Positions 25,637 to 35,000 of a stretch of 37,225 bases of DNA are shown here, piece after piece. Position 1 is the stretch's first letter. Every line of letters starts with the position of its first letter. This DNA is from an uncultured Muribaculaceae bacterium (GTDB lineage: Bacteria; Bacteroidota; Bacteroidia; Bacteroidales; Muribaculaceae): positions 1 to 37,225 of the forward strand of contig CANQRV010000025.1 of assembly GCA_947626355.1 (NCBI GenBank). The letters run 5' to 3'. The notes beneath the pieces were generated by a model. That model ran no database searches, was not told the DNA's origin, and saw only the letters and a list, made by a program, of their open reading frames with translations. The position numbers and the translations under genes are program-made.

Positions 25637-26230
25637 ATGGAAAAAGCGATATTCACACAAATAGAGGCCATATTGAAGGCCGACAGGTCGGTGAGGCGTT
25701 TCGACGAGAGCCGCGCCGTGGACCCGCATCAGCTGAGAGCGCTTGTGGGGCTGACACGCTACTGCGCCTCGGGGCGCAACCTCCAGCCGCTGCGCTACCG
25801 CATAGTGAGCGACAGCGAGGAATGCGCGGCGCTCTTCCCCGCGCTGGCGTGGGCCGGCTACTACACCGACTGGGCAGGCCCGGCAGAGGGAGAAAGACCG
25901 GTGGCATATATAGTGCAGTGTCTTGACACCAGTCTGACCACTAATCCGATGTGTGACGAAGGGCTCAACCTTCAGGCCATCACCCTCGGCGCCACGGCTC
26001 TCGGGCTCGGCGGATGCATCATCAAGGCGTTCAAGCGCGAGATGGTGGAGAAGGCGCTCGGCCTTCCGGCTCATCTCGAGCCCCGCTATGTGCTTGCTCT
26101 GGGCTATCCGGCGGAGAAGGTGCGGATCGTGGACCTCGGCAGCGACGGCGACTATAAATACTACCGCGACGGCGAAGACACGCAATGCGTGCCGAAGCGC
26201 AGCCTCGACGAGCTTCTCGTGAGGCCCTGA
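25637..26230 (+). CDS. Nitroreductase-family flavoprotein
   Basis: A 197-residue flavin-dependent oxidoreductase of the nitroreductase superfamily. The N-terminal FMN-binding signature is RSVRRFDESRAV, followed by CASGRNLQPLRYRIV (the SxxNxQPW-type site) and the later glycine-rich helix ITLGATALGLGGCII, which binds FMN phosphate in relatives. Such enzymes are NAD(P)H-dependent reductases; the natural substrate is unknown. It is cytoplasmic. It is divergent from the MFS-SulP unit and convergent with the lipoprotein gene at 26266, so it is probably monocistronic. Confidence 0.88.
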   Translation: MEKAIFTQIEAILKADRSVRRFDESRAVDPHQLRALVGLTRYCASGRNLQPLRYRIVSDSEECAALFPALAWAGYYTDWAGPAEGERPVAYIVQCLDTSLTTNPMCDEGLNLQAITLGATALGLGGCIIKAFKREMVEKALGLPAHLEPRYVLALGYPAEKVRIVDLGSDGDYKYYRDGEDTQCVPKRSLDELLVRP

Positions 26231-26265
26231 GCCGTCATTGACACTCAGGCGCCATGCCGGGAGGG

Positions 26266-27141
26266 CTATCTCGGCGTGGCCACATAGTCGCGCCAGTAGA
26301 CTCTGCTGACGGGATGCTCCCTTATGGAGTCGCCGGAAGCGATACGGAGCGAGGGCTGCGCCTCGTCGGGGCTGTAGGTGACCGACGTGCCGTCGGAGGC
26401 GGCGAAGGAATATGTGCGGATGCCGGCCGAGCCCTCCACCTCGAGAGAGCCGGTGAGCATCCTGGCGGGAATCATATGAAGGTCGCTGCCGGGAGGATAG
26501 ACCGACATCCTGTATCTCCCTGCAGCAGGACGCGCATCGGCCTCATCATCATAAGCGGGCTGCTCCGCGGCCTGGAAGTCGACCCTGTAGATTGTGGAGT
26601 CGAGTGCATCGTGAAGGCAGAAAGAGGGCACCCATCCCCCCCGTAGCTCCGGCGCTATGGAGGCGATCTCCTCGTCGGCGAGCATGGCCCTGAGCGCGTT
26701 TTCCGCCTTTGAATGATAGTTGACGGCATACACCTTGTCGTCGACCCATAGCTCGTTGTTCTCCTTCGGCGACCAGCCTCTCCAGCCGTAGTGCTCCCAG
26801 TCGCCGGGAGTCATCCGCGCGAAAGCGCTCTTCAGGGAGTCGTCGAAGATCACGGGGAAATACCTCACCATGCCGGCCGAGTCGACAATGTCGCGCAGCG
26901 GGTATTCGCGTGTGATGGGATATGAGCATCGGGCCGCGAATCCGCTGGCATCGGATCCGGCGATCGAATGTGCGAGGTCGATAAGGAGGGTGTCGGGGCG
27001 TTGTGTCACCCCGACGGAATCAGCGTCGCCGGCCGACGCACGGCCTCCCTGATTGGTACAGGCGCCGCAGGCCAGGGCCACCGCGATAACGGCAAGCACA
27101 ATGGATGAGTATTTAGCGGCATATATTTTATAGCGATTCAT
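26266..27141 (-). CDS. Lipoprotein of unknown function
   Basis: A 291-residue protein. The start is the ATG at 27139-27141, giving a normal lipoprotein signal (KIYAAKYSSIVLAVIAVALA, then CGACTN); Cys25 or Cys28 could be the lipidated residue. Fifty upstream in-frame codons overlap the GH24 gene and look non-coding. The mature part starts with a Gly/Ser/Asp linker and a TLLIDLAHSIAGSDA helix. It then resembles proteins handling a small beta-rich substrate (WEHYGWRGWSPKENNELWVDDK). No family recognised. It is last of a minus-strand series, 47 bases after the GH24 stop. Confidence 0.7.
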   Translation of the reverse strand: MNRYKIYAAKYSSIVLAVIAVALACGACTNQGGRASAGDADSVGVTQRPDTLLIDLAHSIAGSDASGFAARCSYPITREYPLRDIVDSAGMVRYFPVIFDDSLKSAFARMTPGDWEHYGWRGWSPKENNELWVDDKVYAVNYHSKAENALRAMLADEEIASIAPELRGGWVPSFCLHDALDSTIYRVDFQAAEQPAYDDEADARPAAGRYRMSVYPPGSDLHMIPARMLTGSLEVEGSAGIRTYSFAASDGTSVTYSPDEAQPSLRIASGDSIREHPVSRVYWRDYVATPR

Positions 27142-27188
27142 TTTCCGGAGATTATGAACTGGATTGAACATGCGGGTTAAGATGAGGG

Positions 27189-27710
27189 TCATTTTCGGGC
27201 GAGGGCCCTGAGGTCTTTGACAAAAAGGGTCTCGAGCTCGGCCAGACGCCTTCGCTTGATCTGGGAATTGACCTTGCCGCGATACCGGCAATGGGCTGTG
27301 TAGACCTCCTCTATATCGCGGTCGCCGGCGCGCAGCTTCTTAAGAATGCTCGACTTGGCCACATTTCCCTGCCCTATGTTGTAGGCGAGGGCGCCGAGCA
27401 GGAGGCTGTCGGCTCCGAATTCGCGGTATAGGGCGCAGTATTTCCTATAGTCCTTGCGCAGAAGGGCATCGGCCTGCTTCTCGGAAAGCTGGACTCCTTT
27501 CTTATATTTCTCGCCACTGAGCACTCTGTGGCCATAACCCACGTATGGCCAGTTTTTCGGAGTGTGCATGCCCTCGAAACTCTTGATGAGCTGGATGGCA
27601 GCCTCGAAAGTGGGAGGCGATTTCTTCGCGACGGGCCTCACGGCAGCGCACAGCACGATGAAAGCCCCGGCGAGGGCAATTGCCACTATCAGTAATTTCT
27701 TCATAATCAT
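27189..27710 (-). CDS. GH24 lysozyme-like protein
   Basis: A 173-residue protein with an N-terminal hydrophobic export or anchor segment (LLIVAIALAGAFIVLCAAV) and a lysozyme-like fold of phage T4/GH24 type. The catalytic Glu46 is in IKSFEG, followed by PYVGYGHR, then LSEKQADALLRKD and GALAYNIGQGNV, all typical of the Bacteroidetes GH24 branch. The Asp and Thr of the classical T4 triad are not recognisable between the Glu and GYGH, which this branch seems often to lack. It probably acts on peptidoglycan. There are no phage genes nearby, so it is a host-type gene. The start may be codon 1 or 3. Confidence 0.75.
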   Translation of the reverse strand: MIMKKLLIVAIALAGAFIVLCAAVRPVAKKSPPTFEAAIQLIKSFEGMHTPKNWPYVGYGHRVLSGEKYKKGVQLSEKQADALLRKDYRKYCALYREFGADSLLLGALAYNIGQGNVAKSSILKKLRAGDRDIEEVYTAHCRYRGKVNSQIKRRRLAELETLFVKDLRALARK

Positions 27711-27820
27711 TAAGCGCCCATAATGGGGCCTTTGATTATAAACGCCGCAGCCACCGTTTCGGTTTGAAATGCGGGTTACCGCTGACCCGGGCGCATGGGT
27801 CTCGTGAGTCTCTACAATAG
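27711..27820. other. Short spacer between dtd and the GH24 gene
   Basis: About 110 bases with no supported frame, no clear -7 box and no clear terminator. The minus-strand genes on both sides may be one transcript. Confidence 0.4.
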
Positions 27821-28279
27821 CTATTCGCGGGAGGGAGAGTTGACGATGATGGTGACGGGACCGTCGTTGACGAGGGCCACCTGCATATCGGCACCGAAGC
27901 GTCCACGACCCACCTTCTCCGGCGAGCCGAGGGCTTTCTCTGCCTCTGAGCAGAAATATTCGTAGAGGGGCACGGCGAGCTCATGGCCGGCGGCTCCGAC
28001 ATAGCTCGGGCGGTTGCCCTTACGCACGGAGGCGGCGAGGGTAAACTGGCTCACCACGAGCACCTGGCCGCCGACATCGAACAGCGAGCGGTTCATCACT
28101 CCGGCGTCATCGTCGAAGATCCGCATGTTGACGCATTTGCGCAGCATCCAGTCGGCATCGGTCTGAGTGTCGCCGTTCTCGACACACAGCAGCACGAGTA
28201 TCCCCTTGCCGATAGCCGACACCCTCTCTCCCTCGATAGTGACGGAGGCCTCCCTCACCCTCTGCAATACCATTTTCAT
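27821..28279 (-). CDS. dtd: D-aminoacyl-tRNA deacylase
   Basis: Removes D-amino acids mistakenly attached to tRNA. The 152-residue protein starts MKMVLQRVREASVTI and has the two family motifs: SQFTLAAS followed by GNRPSY (~79-95) and the C-terminal NDGPVT. Length and both motifs match the family. The ATG overlaps the stop of the upstream phosphatase gene as ATGA, so translation is coupled. A longer frame of 219 codons lies in the phosphatase gene and was rejected. It is followed after 110 bases by the GH24 gene. Confidence 0.93.
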   Translation of the reverse strand: MKMVLQRVREASVTIEGERVSAIGKGILVLLCVENGDTQTDADWMLRKCVNMRIFDDDAGVMNRSLFDVGGQVLVVSQFTLAASVRKGNRPSYVGAAGHELAVPLYEYFCSEAEKALGSPEKVGRGRFGADMQVALVNDGPVTIIVNSPSRE

Positions 28280-29547
28280 AACTGTATGCCGTATTTGGAG
28301 GAGTAGTAGCGCTTGAAGTCTGCCCAGCGGTAGAAGGGGAAGATATCGGTGGGGACCGGGATGCGCACCTCCTTCTCGTTGTGGAGCACTTTCACCAGCA
28401 CGTCGTCGGGACGCGAGGAATTGCGGAAGAAGATCAGCTGTATATTGCCGGCCATCGGGGAGACCTGGAAGCTGGCCCACGATTTATAGAAGTCGTCGAT
28501 GTTCACCTCGCGCCCGGAGGCTCCTTCGATGCCGAGCAAGGCGGCGAAAGGGACAAGGTTGCCGTCATGGGCAAAGCGGAGGTCGGCGGCTGTGTCGCCA
28601 CCGGCAAGCGCCGCGTCGGCACGCCCCACGACATCGCGCAGCAATGGTATCGACTCGCGGATCACGACGCCATTGTTGCCGGGGAAGTCGGCATGTCCGC
28701 CGTAGAAGCCGGCATTGGTGATCTGCCAGATGTCGAACATCTCCTCAGGGAGAAGGTATTTCTTGAAGTCGATTGGTGTCTCCACATTCTGTGCATCGGC
28801 GGCAAGCCAGTAGACGCCCCAGAGGAAGCCGGGCTGGTCGACATTGGCTGCGACATAATCATGATCGCTGAAGACAGCCTTTACAAGGCGCTCCGGATGG
28901 GTCATCCGGCGGGAGAAGTCGTCGTGCATGCGCCGCATCACGGTGTCGCGGCGGAAGGCGTCGGCCTCGGCGCTGCCTGGACGGATGGAGGCGAGCTGTC
29001 GCTCCGTGGCCTCGCGGGTAACCTGTAGGCGGGGATTGAACTCCTTGAGGCTCTCGCAGAAGGCATCCATGCTCAGCACGCATCTCACCACGAGCGTGGA
29101 GCGGGCATCGATCTTATTGTCGCCGGCGAAGACTCCGGGATAGTTCTCGGCCATGCGTCGCGCTATGCCCTTGTGCTGCCTCACACCGAGAGGGGTGAGG
29201 GCGCCGCCACGCCCTATGGTCTCGAGCATGAGGGTGTCGAGGTCGGCCATCAGCTGCCTGCCGAGAGGAGTGAGCGCACCGGCGCTGTCGGCGCGGTGAA
29301 GCACGTCAGCCACACGCTGATAGTCGGCGTCGTCGATGAGATAGCGGGAACCGTGGCGGCCGAAATGACTGATGTAGACGGGCTCGTAGCCTGTGGGCGG
29401 CGGCGTATTGTCGGCCTTGGTGGCCGGATATGCGTAATAGACGCCGCCGGCCTTGTCGAGGTCGGCGTAGACTTCCTCTCGGGTGGTCTGCGCGACAGCC
29501 TGAAAAGCGAGGGCGAGGCATGCGGCGGCAATTAAAAATAGTCTCAT
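28276..29547 (-). CDS. Secreted histidine acid phosphatase (MINPP-like)
   Basis: A 423-residue phosphohydrolase exported by a signal peptide (FLIAAACLALAFQAVAQ). The histidine-phosphatase motif is SHFGRHGSRY with Arg64, His65 and Arg68; the late motif is FAHDGN with His327-Asp328. Relatives hydrolyse inositol phosphates (multiple inositol polyphosphate phosphatase) or other phosphomonoesters. Gut Bacteroides encode similar enzymes, though the activity here is inferred. The HD rather than HAE late motif resembles phytase-type histidine acid phosphatases. It shares an ATGA overlap with dtd. A -7 box lies 17 bases before the ATG. Confidence 0.85.
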   Translation of the reverse strand: MRLFLIAAACLALAFQAVAQTTREEVYADLDKAGGVYYAYPATKADNTPPPTGYEPVYISHFGRHGSRYLIDDADYQRVADVLHRADSAGALTPLGRQLMADLDTLMLETIGRGGALTPLGVRQHKGIARRMAENYPGVFAGDNKIDARSTLVVRCVLSMDAFCESLKEFNPRLQVTREATERQLASIRPGSAEADAFRRDTVMRRMHDDFSRRMTHPERLVKAVFSDHDYVAANVDQPGFLWGVYWLAADAQNVETPIDFKKYLLPEEMFDIWQITNAGFYGGHADFPGNNGVVIRESIPLLRDVVGRADAALAGGDTAADLRFAHDGNLVPFAALLGIEGASGREVNIDDFYKSWASFQVSPMAGNIQLIFFRNSSRPDDVLVKVLHNEKEVRIPVPTDIFPFYRWADFKRYYSSKYGIQL

Positions 29548-29564
29548 GCTGCGGAATTTTATCG

Positions 29565-29572
29565 CAAAGTTA
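29565..29572 (-). promoter_or_regulatory. -7 box of the phosphatase-dtd unit
   Basis: TAACTTTG on the minus strand, a perfect TAnnTTTG, 17 bases before the phosphatase ATG. It is divergent from and 11 bases away from the plus-strand box. Confidence 0.6.
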
Positions 29573-29583
29573 ATATTTTGTTT

Positions 29584-29591
29584 TAAATTTG
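29584..29591 (+). promoter_or_regulatory. -7 box of the glycosyltransferase gene
   Basis: TAAATTTG, a perfect TAnnTTTG, 32 bases before the ATG at 29624. Confidence 0.6.
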
Positions 29592-29623
29592 CACTTTATT
29601 TCCAAGCATAATATCAAGAGGCC

Positions 29624-30403
29624 ATGAGCGAGACAGTAGAAAAGGAGCCATTCGTGTCGATAATCACGATCACCTACAATGCCGCGGGAGAGATAGCACC
29701 GACGGTGAAATCGGTGGCGGAGCAGAGCTGCCGCGACTTCGAGCACATCATCATCGACGGGGCGTCGACCGACCACACTCTCTCCACAGCCCACAAAGCC
29801 GCGCGCCACGAGCTGCGCATACTCAGCGAGCGCGACAATGGCCTCTACGACGCGATGAACAAGGGGCTTCGGATGGCCCGCGGGCGCTATCTGCTCTTTC
29901 TCAATGCGGGCGATACCTTCCACTCCAAGGAGACACTGCGCCTCTACAAGGAGGGCTCGAGGCTGGCCGACGGAAAAGGGGCCGACATCATCTACGGCGA
30001 CACGGTGGTGGTGGACCGGGGGCGCAATGTGATCGGGCCGCGGCATCTGTCGGTGCCGGAGCGGCTGACGTATGAGTCGTTCTCACGCGGGATGCTTGTA
30101 TGCCATCAGGCGTTTATGGTGCACCGGAAGCTGGCGCCGGAATACGACACGTCTTACCGTTTCTCGGCCGACTACGACTGGACTCTGTTCTGCCTGCGTC
30201 GGTCGTCGGCCGACCGCAACGTGAACCTGCACACTGTGACGATCGACTATCTAAGCGACGGGCTTACCGACAAGAACCATCGGGCGTCGCTGATGGAGCG
30301 CTTCGACATCATGCGCCGCCATTTCGGGCTCGGAACGACCCTTTTGCGACATGCCGAGTTCGTGCCCCGCGCCATCCTACGGAAATTCAGCCGGAAAGGA
30401 TGA
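29624..30403 (+). CDS. Family 2 glycosyltransferase
   Basis: A 259-residue cytoplasmic enzyme of the GT2/WcaA type that adds sugars to a surface polysaccharide or lipid. The nucleotide-sugar fold begins VSIITITYNAAGEIAPTVKS; the acidic motif is IIIDGASTDHT; SERDNGLYDAMNKGL and LFLNAGDTFHS follow, typical of this branch. The C-terminal part (DYDWTLFCLRRSS) is also family-like. Substrate unknown. It stands alone rather than in a capsule cluster. It is divergent from the phosphatase and convergent with the GH16 gene. Confidence 0.9.
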   Translation: MSETVEKEPFVSIITITYNAAGEIAPTVKSVAEQSCRDFEHIIIDGASTDHTLSTAHKAARHELRILSERDNGLYDAMNKGLRMARGRYLLFLNAGDTFHSKETLRLYKEGSRLADGKGADIIYGDTVVVDRGRNVIGPRHLSVPERLTYESFSRGMLVCHQAFMVHRKLAPEYDTSYRFSADYDWTLFCLRRSSADRNVNLHTVTIDYLSDGLTDKNHRASLMERFDIMRRHFGLGTTLLRHAEFVPRAILRKFSRKG

Positions 30404-30410
30404 AAAAAGG

Positions 30411-30435
30411 AGACGCGGCATGGGATGCCGCGTCT
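30411..30435 (-). terminator. Terminator between GT2 and GH16 genes
   Basis: A perfect 11-bp stem (30411-30421 with 30425-30435) and 3-base loop. On the minus strand it is followed by CCTTTTTTC, so it best fits the GH16 gene, and it also begins 8 bases after the GT2 stop. Confidence 0.85.
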
Positions 30436-30550
30436 GCCCAAATCCAACTAAAAAAACAATCTTTCACTACCTTGCATTCCCTGTGTGGAATTAATGTCTA
30501 AATATTTAAAATATCGCGGATTATATTGATAAATACCTGTATTGTCTGAA

Positions 30551-31798
30551 TCATTCGCCATCAGGGCTGCCACACACATCCACGCCGTCAGGCACATTGA
30601 AACGCGGCTCCGAGACGATCGGATCGATATGCAGAGCGGCAGCGCCGTCGGTGCCCTCCTTCTGATATATGCGGGCATAGTCGATGAGATAGCGCACCGG
30701 ACTTGGGGTATCGTCGAGCGAGCCGCCGTTGTCGCCGCCTAAGGCGAGATTGAGCCAGAGGTTCTGACGCACCTCACGGAAAGGGTTGACACGGTCGCCA
30801 TGGTCGAAGTCGCCTGAAGCCGGAGCATTGACAGTCGAGTCGAGAGGAATATCGTTGACGAGGATGTCGTCACACCAGAAAGCGATGTGCTCGGGCTCCC
30901 ATATCATGCGCCAGATATGGTAGTCGTCGTCCCAGCCCTCACCGAGGCGCGAGTCGGGCACGAAAGCGCTGTTCCAGGCCGCGTCGTATCGACCGCCGTT
31001 GCCCCAGGCCACATTGCCGTGGATTCCGCCGCCGTAATATTCCATGATGTCGATCTCCCCGCCATAGGGCCATTCATATTTCTGGCCGGTCGACCATATA
31101 GCGGGCCAGCATCCGAGATGACGCGGCGCCTTGGCCCGCACCTCATAGATGCCGTAAAGCCATGAGTAGCCGCCATCGGGAGTGCCTTTGGTCATCATGG
31201 AGCCGGAAGTCCAGCCGATGTGAGGGCCCAGCGAGGAGGGCCATGAGCCGTCGGCAGGATTATATCGTGGATTGGGGATGGCGAGAGCGCTGTCGTCGCG
31301 GGCCTCGATCACGAGCACGCCATCCTTTATATATGTGTTGCGGTCTGCGTTGTAATACTGGTCTTCATGATTGCGGCAGAATCCCTCCTCATATTTCCAT
31401 ATCGTGGAGTCGGGCTTGCCGTCGGTGCTGAATTCCTCGGCAAATACGAGGCGATAGCCGTCATAAGCGTCGCGACGCGGGTCGCCTTCGGGAAGCCTGG
31501 TCTGTGCGGCATCGGCGGAAAGAGAAGAGCCACCGTCACAGCCCCCCGTCTCAGAAGAGCGGGGGCTGTCTGTGGCGAGGAGGCTTCTGTCTGCACTGTG
31601 GGACAAAGCCTCTGCAATAATGACTGAATGTGATGTTGAGGAAGTAAGATTGAAGGTTTCGGTCGTAGAAGATGGATCAGGAGATACCCGGCTACCGGCC
31701 ATGGATTCAGGGCCGGAGAAGAGGCATATGGCAGCCAGGACGGCTGAAAAAGCCGCTGCGGCGCCTGCCGTATGATTGAGTGTAGATGTCGGGCACAT
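30551..31798 (-). CDS. GH16 endo-beta-glucanase (laminarinase/lichenase-like)
   Basis: A 415-residue exported hydrolase of the concanavalin-like GH16 fold. The signal region is AGAAAAFSAVLAAICLFSG; a Ser/Thr-rich linker (~35-110) precedes the catalytic domain (~115-400). The nucleophile and acid/base are Glu248 and Glu253 in EIDIME with Asp250 between, exactly the GH16 signature. Aromatic landmarks include the GCWPAIW strand and the VRQNLWLNLALGG strand. Such enzymes cut mixed-linked or beta-1,3-glucans and related chains; subfamily unknown. It is divergent from the hybrid two-component system, probably its regulator. No SusC/SusD pair is nearby. The start is ATG 31796-31798; an upstream frame of 49 codons lacks signal character. 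Confidence 0.9.
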   Translation of the reverse strand: MCPTSTLNHTAGAAAAFSAVLAAICLFSGPESMAGSRVSPDPSSTTETFNLTSSTSHSVIIAEALSHSADRSLLATDSPRSSETGGCDGGSSLSADAAQTRLPEGDPRRDAYDGYRLVFAEEFSTDGKPDSTIWKYEEGFCRNHEDQYYNADRNTYIKDGVLVIEARDDSALAIPNPRYNPADGSWPSSLGPHIGWTSGSMMTKGTPDGGYSWLYGIYEVRAKAPRHLGCWPAIWSTGQKYEWPYGGEIDIMEYYGGGIHGNVAWGNGGRYDAAWNSAFVPDSRLGEGWDDDYHIWRMIWEPEHIAFWCDDILVNDIPLDSTVNAPASGDFDHGDRVNPFREVRQNLWLNLALGGDNGGSLDDTPSPVRYLIDYARIYQKEGTDGAAALHIDPIVSEPRFNVPDGVDVCGSPDGE

Positions 31799-31842
31799 GG
31801 TAATGATATATGTCAGGTTTCGCTTGTTTCTGATTAACGGCT

Positions 31843-31850
31843 CAAAATTA
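31843..31850 (-). promoter_or_regulatory. -7 box of the GH16 gene
   Basis: TAATTTTG on the minus strand, a perfect TAnnTTTG, 44 bases before the GH16 ATG. Confidence 0.6.
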
Positions 31851-32029
31851 CTGCATATAAAAGCCGGGCATGAAACGACATTCGTATAAAAGGGGAAGAA
31901 ATTCGTAATATACCACAAAAAGAGGGAGAACAGGCGAAAAACCACCTGAAAATACGAATTTCATCCGATATTTCCGCCTTCTTACTTAAGAAAAAAGAAG
32001 TATTCGGCTGAGATATCAGCAAAAAACAC

Positions 32030-32037
32030 TAAATTTG
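32030..32037 (+). promoter_or_regulatory. -7 box of the hybrid two-component gene
   Basis: TAAATTTG, a perfect TAnnTTTG, 60 bases before the ATG at 32098. The ~180 bases between it and the divergent GH16 box are A+T-rich and without a gene, so both promoters and likely operator sites lie here. Confidence 0.6.
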
Positions 32038-32046
32038 CAAAAGACA

Positions 32047-32094
32047 ATGAAGGAGGAGCCGCAAGCGACGCAGGCGCCTCACCCTCACCGATGA
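32047..32094 (+). CDS. Possible 15-codon upstream ORF
   Basis: An ATG just after the predicted transcript start opens a 15-residue frame, MKEEPQATQAPHPHR, whose TGA lies three bases before the hybrid regulator ATG. An AGGAGGAG purine run is inside it. It could modulate translation of the regulator, but chance is likely. Confidence 0.2.
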   Translation: MKEEPQATQAPHPHR

Positions 32095-32097
32095 CCC

Positions 32098-35000
32098 ATG
32101 AAACTACTCTTCACCATACTTCTCATACTGCTGACGGCAGCCTCATGGCAGACCGAAGCGCAGACCTCCGGAAGCCGTCCCTACTTCAAAAGGATAGGCC
32201 TTCAGGAAGGGATGCCCGACAACTCAGTGAACGTCATCGCCCAGGATGCAAAAGGTTTCCTATGGGGAGGCACCTGGCAGGGGCTCGTGCGCTACGACGG
32301 GATTCAGACAAGGGTGTTCAGGCATGAGCCGGGGAATCCGCATTCGCTATGCAACGGCATGATACGCGACCTCGCCGTGAGACCCGACGGACTGTGGATA
32401 GCCACCGACAGCGGTCTCGACTTCTACGACTACGCCGACGGAACATTCCATCATTCACGACTCAGGGAGGAAAAGGGGAAGGAGCCGCTCCGGATTCAAC
32501 AGAGGGTCAGCCATCTGCTGCAGACCCCTTCGGGAATGCTGGCACTACTCGGCGACGGCAGGATAGCGGAACTTGAAGACGAGGGCGGAGGACATCACGG
32601 ATACATATTCCGGCCGGTGAAACAGCCGCCCGTAGGACATATAGCCGACTTCACACTATGGCGCAACGGGGAAATACTGACAATCTCCGACAGAGGAGTG
32701 ACGCTACTCGACCGGACGGCGACAAAAGCGCTGAGCCATATCGACTCCCCGTCAAACTTCGACACCTACACCAACATATACTGCGACACGACGGCCAACA
32801 AGATATTCGCCGGCTACGGCATCGGGCATGAGTCGCGCGCATTCCGCATCGACCCGCGAAGCAGGGCGCTGACGCGCGACAGCGATCTCCGGGTGCCTCC
32901 CAACCTCATGTCGGTGACGGCACACCACGGGTCTTATTTCTTTGCCACTGACGGCGACGGCCTGATAGAGGAAAGCGGCGACGGCAAACAGACGCAGTAC
33001 ACGCTCACCAACTCCACCCTGTCGTCTGACGCGCTCTATACGGTATACAGCGACCGCAACGACAACCTCTGGATCGGGACCTACCGCCACGGGATAGCAC
33101 TCTTCTCCCCCACTCTCAACTATTTCCGCTATGCCACGACCGACAACGGAGCCATCAGCTACAGCATAGTCACGGCCATACTCCCCATGGGCGGAAACGT
33201 GATGCTGGGGCTTGACGGCGGGGGCATCGACATCTGCAGCCGCGACTTCACGGAGCGCCGCAACCTCAACGCCGCCAACAGCGGTCTGCCCGGAGACAAC
33301 GTGATATCCTTTGCGGCCGACGGCCAACGGGTGTGGTGTGCGGTCTACACCAAGGGGCTGGTATGCCTCAACCCGGCCGACGGGTCGGCGGTCACCTACA
33401 CCATACCCGAGGAGATGGAACATGACAACAAACTATGGACCATCGCCGACGACGGAAAGGGAAACATATGGATCGGAGGCACCAACCTGACGGTATTCCG
33501 CAAAGCTACGGGGATATTTCAACCGGTGGAAGGAGCCGCCGGGGCGTCGGTGACCTCCATGGCACGCCAGGGAGGATATATGTGGGTGGCTACCAAGCAC
33601 AACGGGCTGCTGAAATACGACACCTCGACGATGAAAGCGGTGCAGCGGTCGCATACGGCGTCGGGTGCTCCCGACGATATCCGGCTTCCGTCGAAATCGG
33701 CAGAATACATCTACCTCGACAGCAAAGGCACACTATGGGTGAACCTGCATAACGACGGCCTCTACGCATTCAATACGCATTCCCCATCGAGAATGGCGCG
33801 ATACGGTACGGCTGAAGGACTCGTGAACACTCACGTGACGTCGATGACGGAAGACTCCAACGGCTTCCTGTGGGCCGGGACAGAAAACGGGCTATACCGT
33901 TTCAATCCGGAGACCATGACATTCCTGAGAATCCGCGACCCGCGCATACCCACCACCTACACCATGAGCGCTGCGGCCTCCCAGGGGGGGATGATATATT
34001 TCGGCTCCATCGACGGAGTGGTGTATTTTCAGTCGCCGCCGGCAGGCGGGCGCCAGGGGCCGTATCCCGAGCCGAGTTTCACGGAGCTGGCCGTTATGGG
34101 GGCAAACGGAGAGCAGATCTCGCTCTACAGCGGAACGACCGAAAACGTGACGCTGAGCCACGACCAGAATTTCTTCTCCATCTATTACGCGCTGCCCGAC
34201 CTGGTGTATCCGGGGCTGGTGCAGTATTCCCACCGTCTCGCCGGGTTTGACGAGACCTGGAGCGAGCCCTCGCCGGAGACCCGGGCCGACTTCACCAACG
34301 TGCCGCCGGGGAAATACACCTTCGAGCTTCGCCACACCCTCCCCGACGGCAGCTGGAGCGACCCGATATCAATGGGCATAAGGGTGCGCCCTCCCTGGCA
34401 GGCGAGCTGGTGGGCGCTGACGCTGTGGTGGCTCACCGGAGGCGCGGTCTGCGCTCTCGCGATCTGGCTATGGCGCGACAGGATGATAAGCCAGCAACGC
34501 GCACGCATAGCCACAATCGAGAAAGAGGCGTCAGAAAAGCTCAACGAAGAGAAGCTGGACTTCTACACCCGGATCACCCATGAGCTCCGTGCTCCGGCAT
34601 TCCTGATCGGAGCCCAGATGGAGGAACTGCTTGAGCAGCCGACCGAGACGATAACCGCACGACGGTCGTTCCTACGAGGCATCTACCGCCAGACCCGACG
34701 CCTATATCAGCTCATCGACCATCTCATCGACACGAGGAAGATGGAGCTCGGCCACCTGCAGACCATAAGACGCGACATAGACCTGACGCAGCTGCTGGAG
34801 ACCCTCTCGAAAGACGCGGAGACACTCTGCCGACAGAAAGACGTAGATTTCAGCTACATCCACGAGACGCTCCACGTGAGGATATGCAGCGACAGCGAGA
34901 AGATAGAGGTCATAGTGACCAACCTCCTCACCAATGCGTTCAAATACACACGTCCCGGAGGACACATCACCCTCATCCTTACCCAGACCCCGGACTCCGC

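Noticed and set aside
27736..28002. Minus-strand frame overlapping the dtd end
   Set aside because: It lies mostly in another frame of dtd with low-complexity Ser/Pro content.
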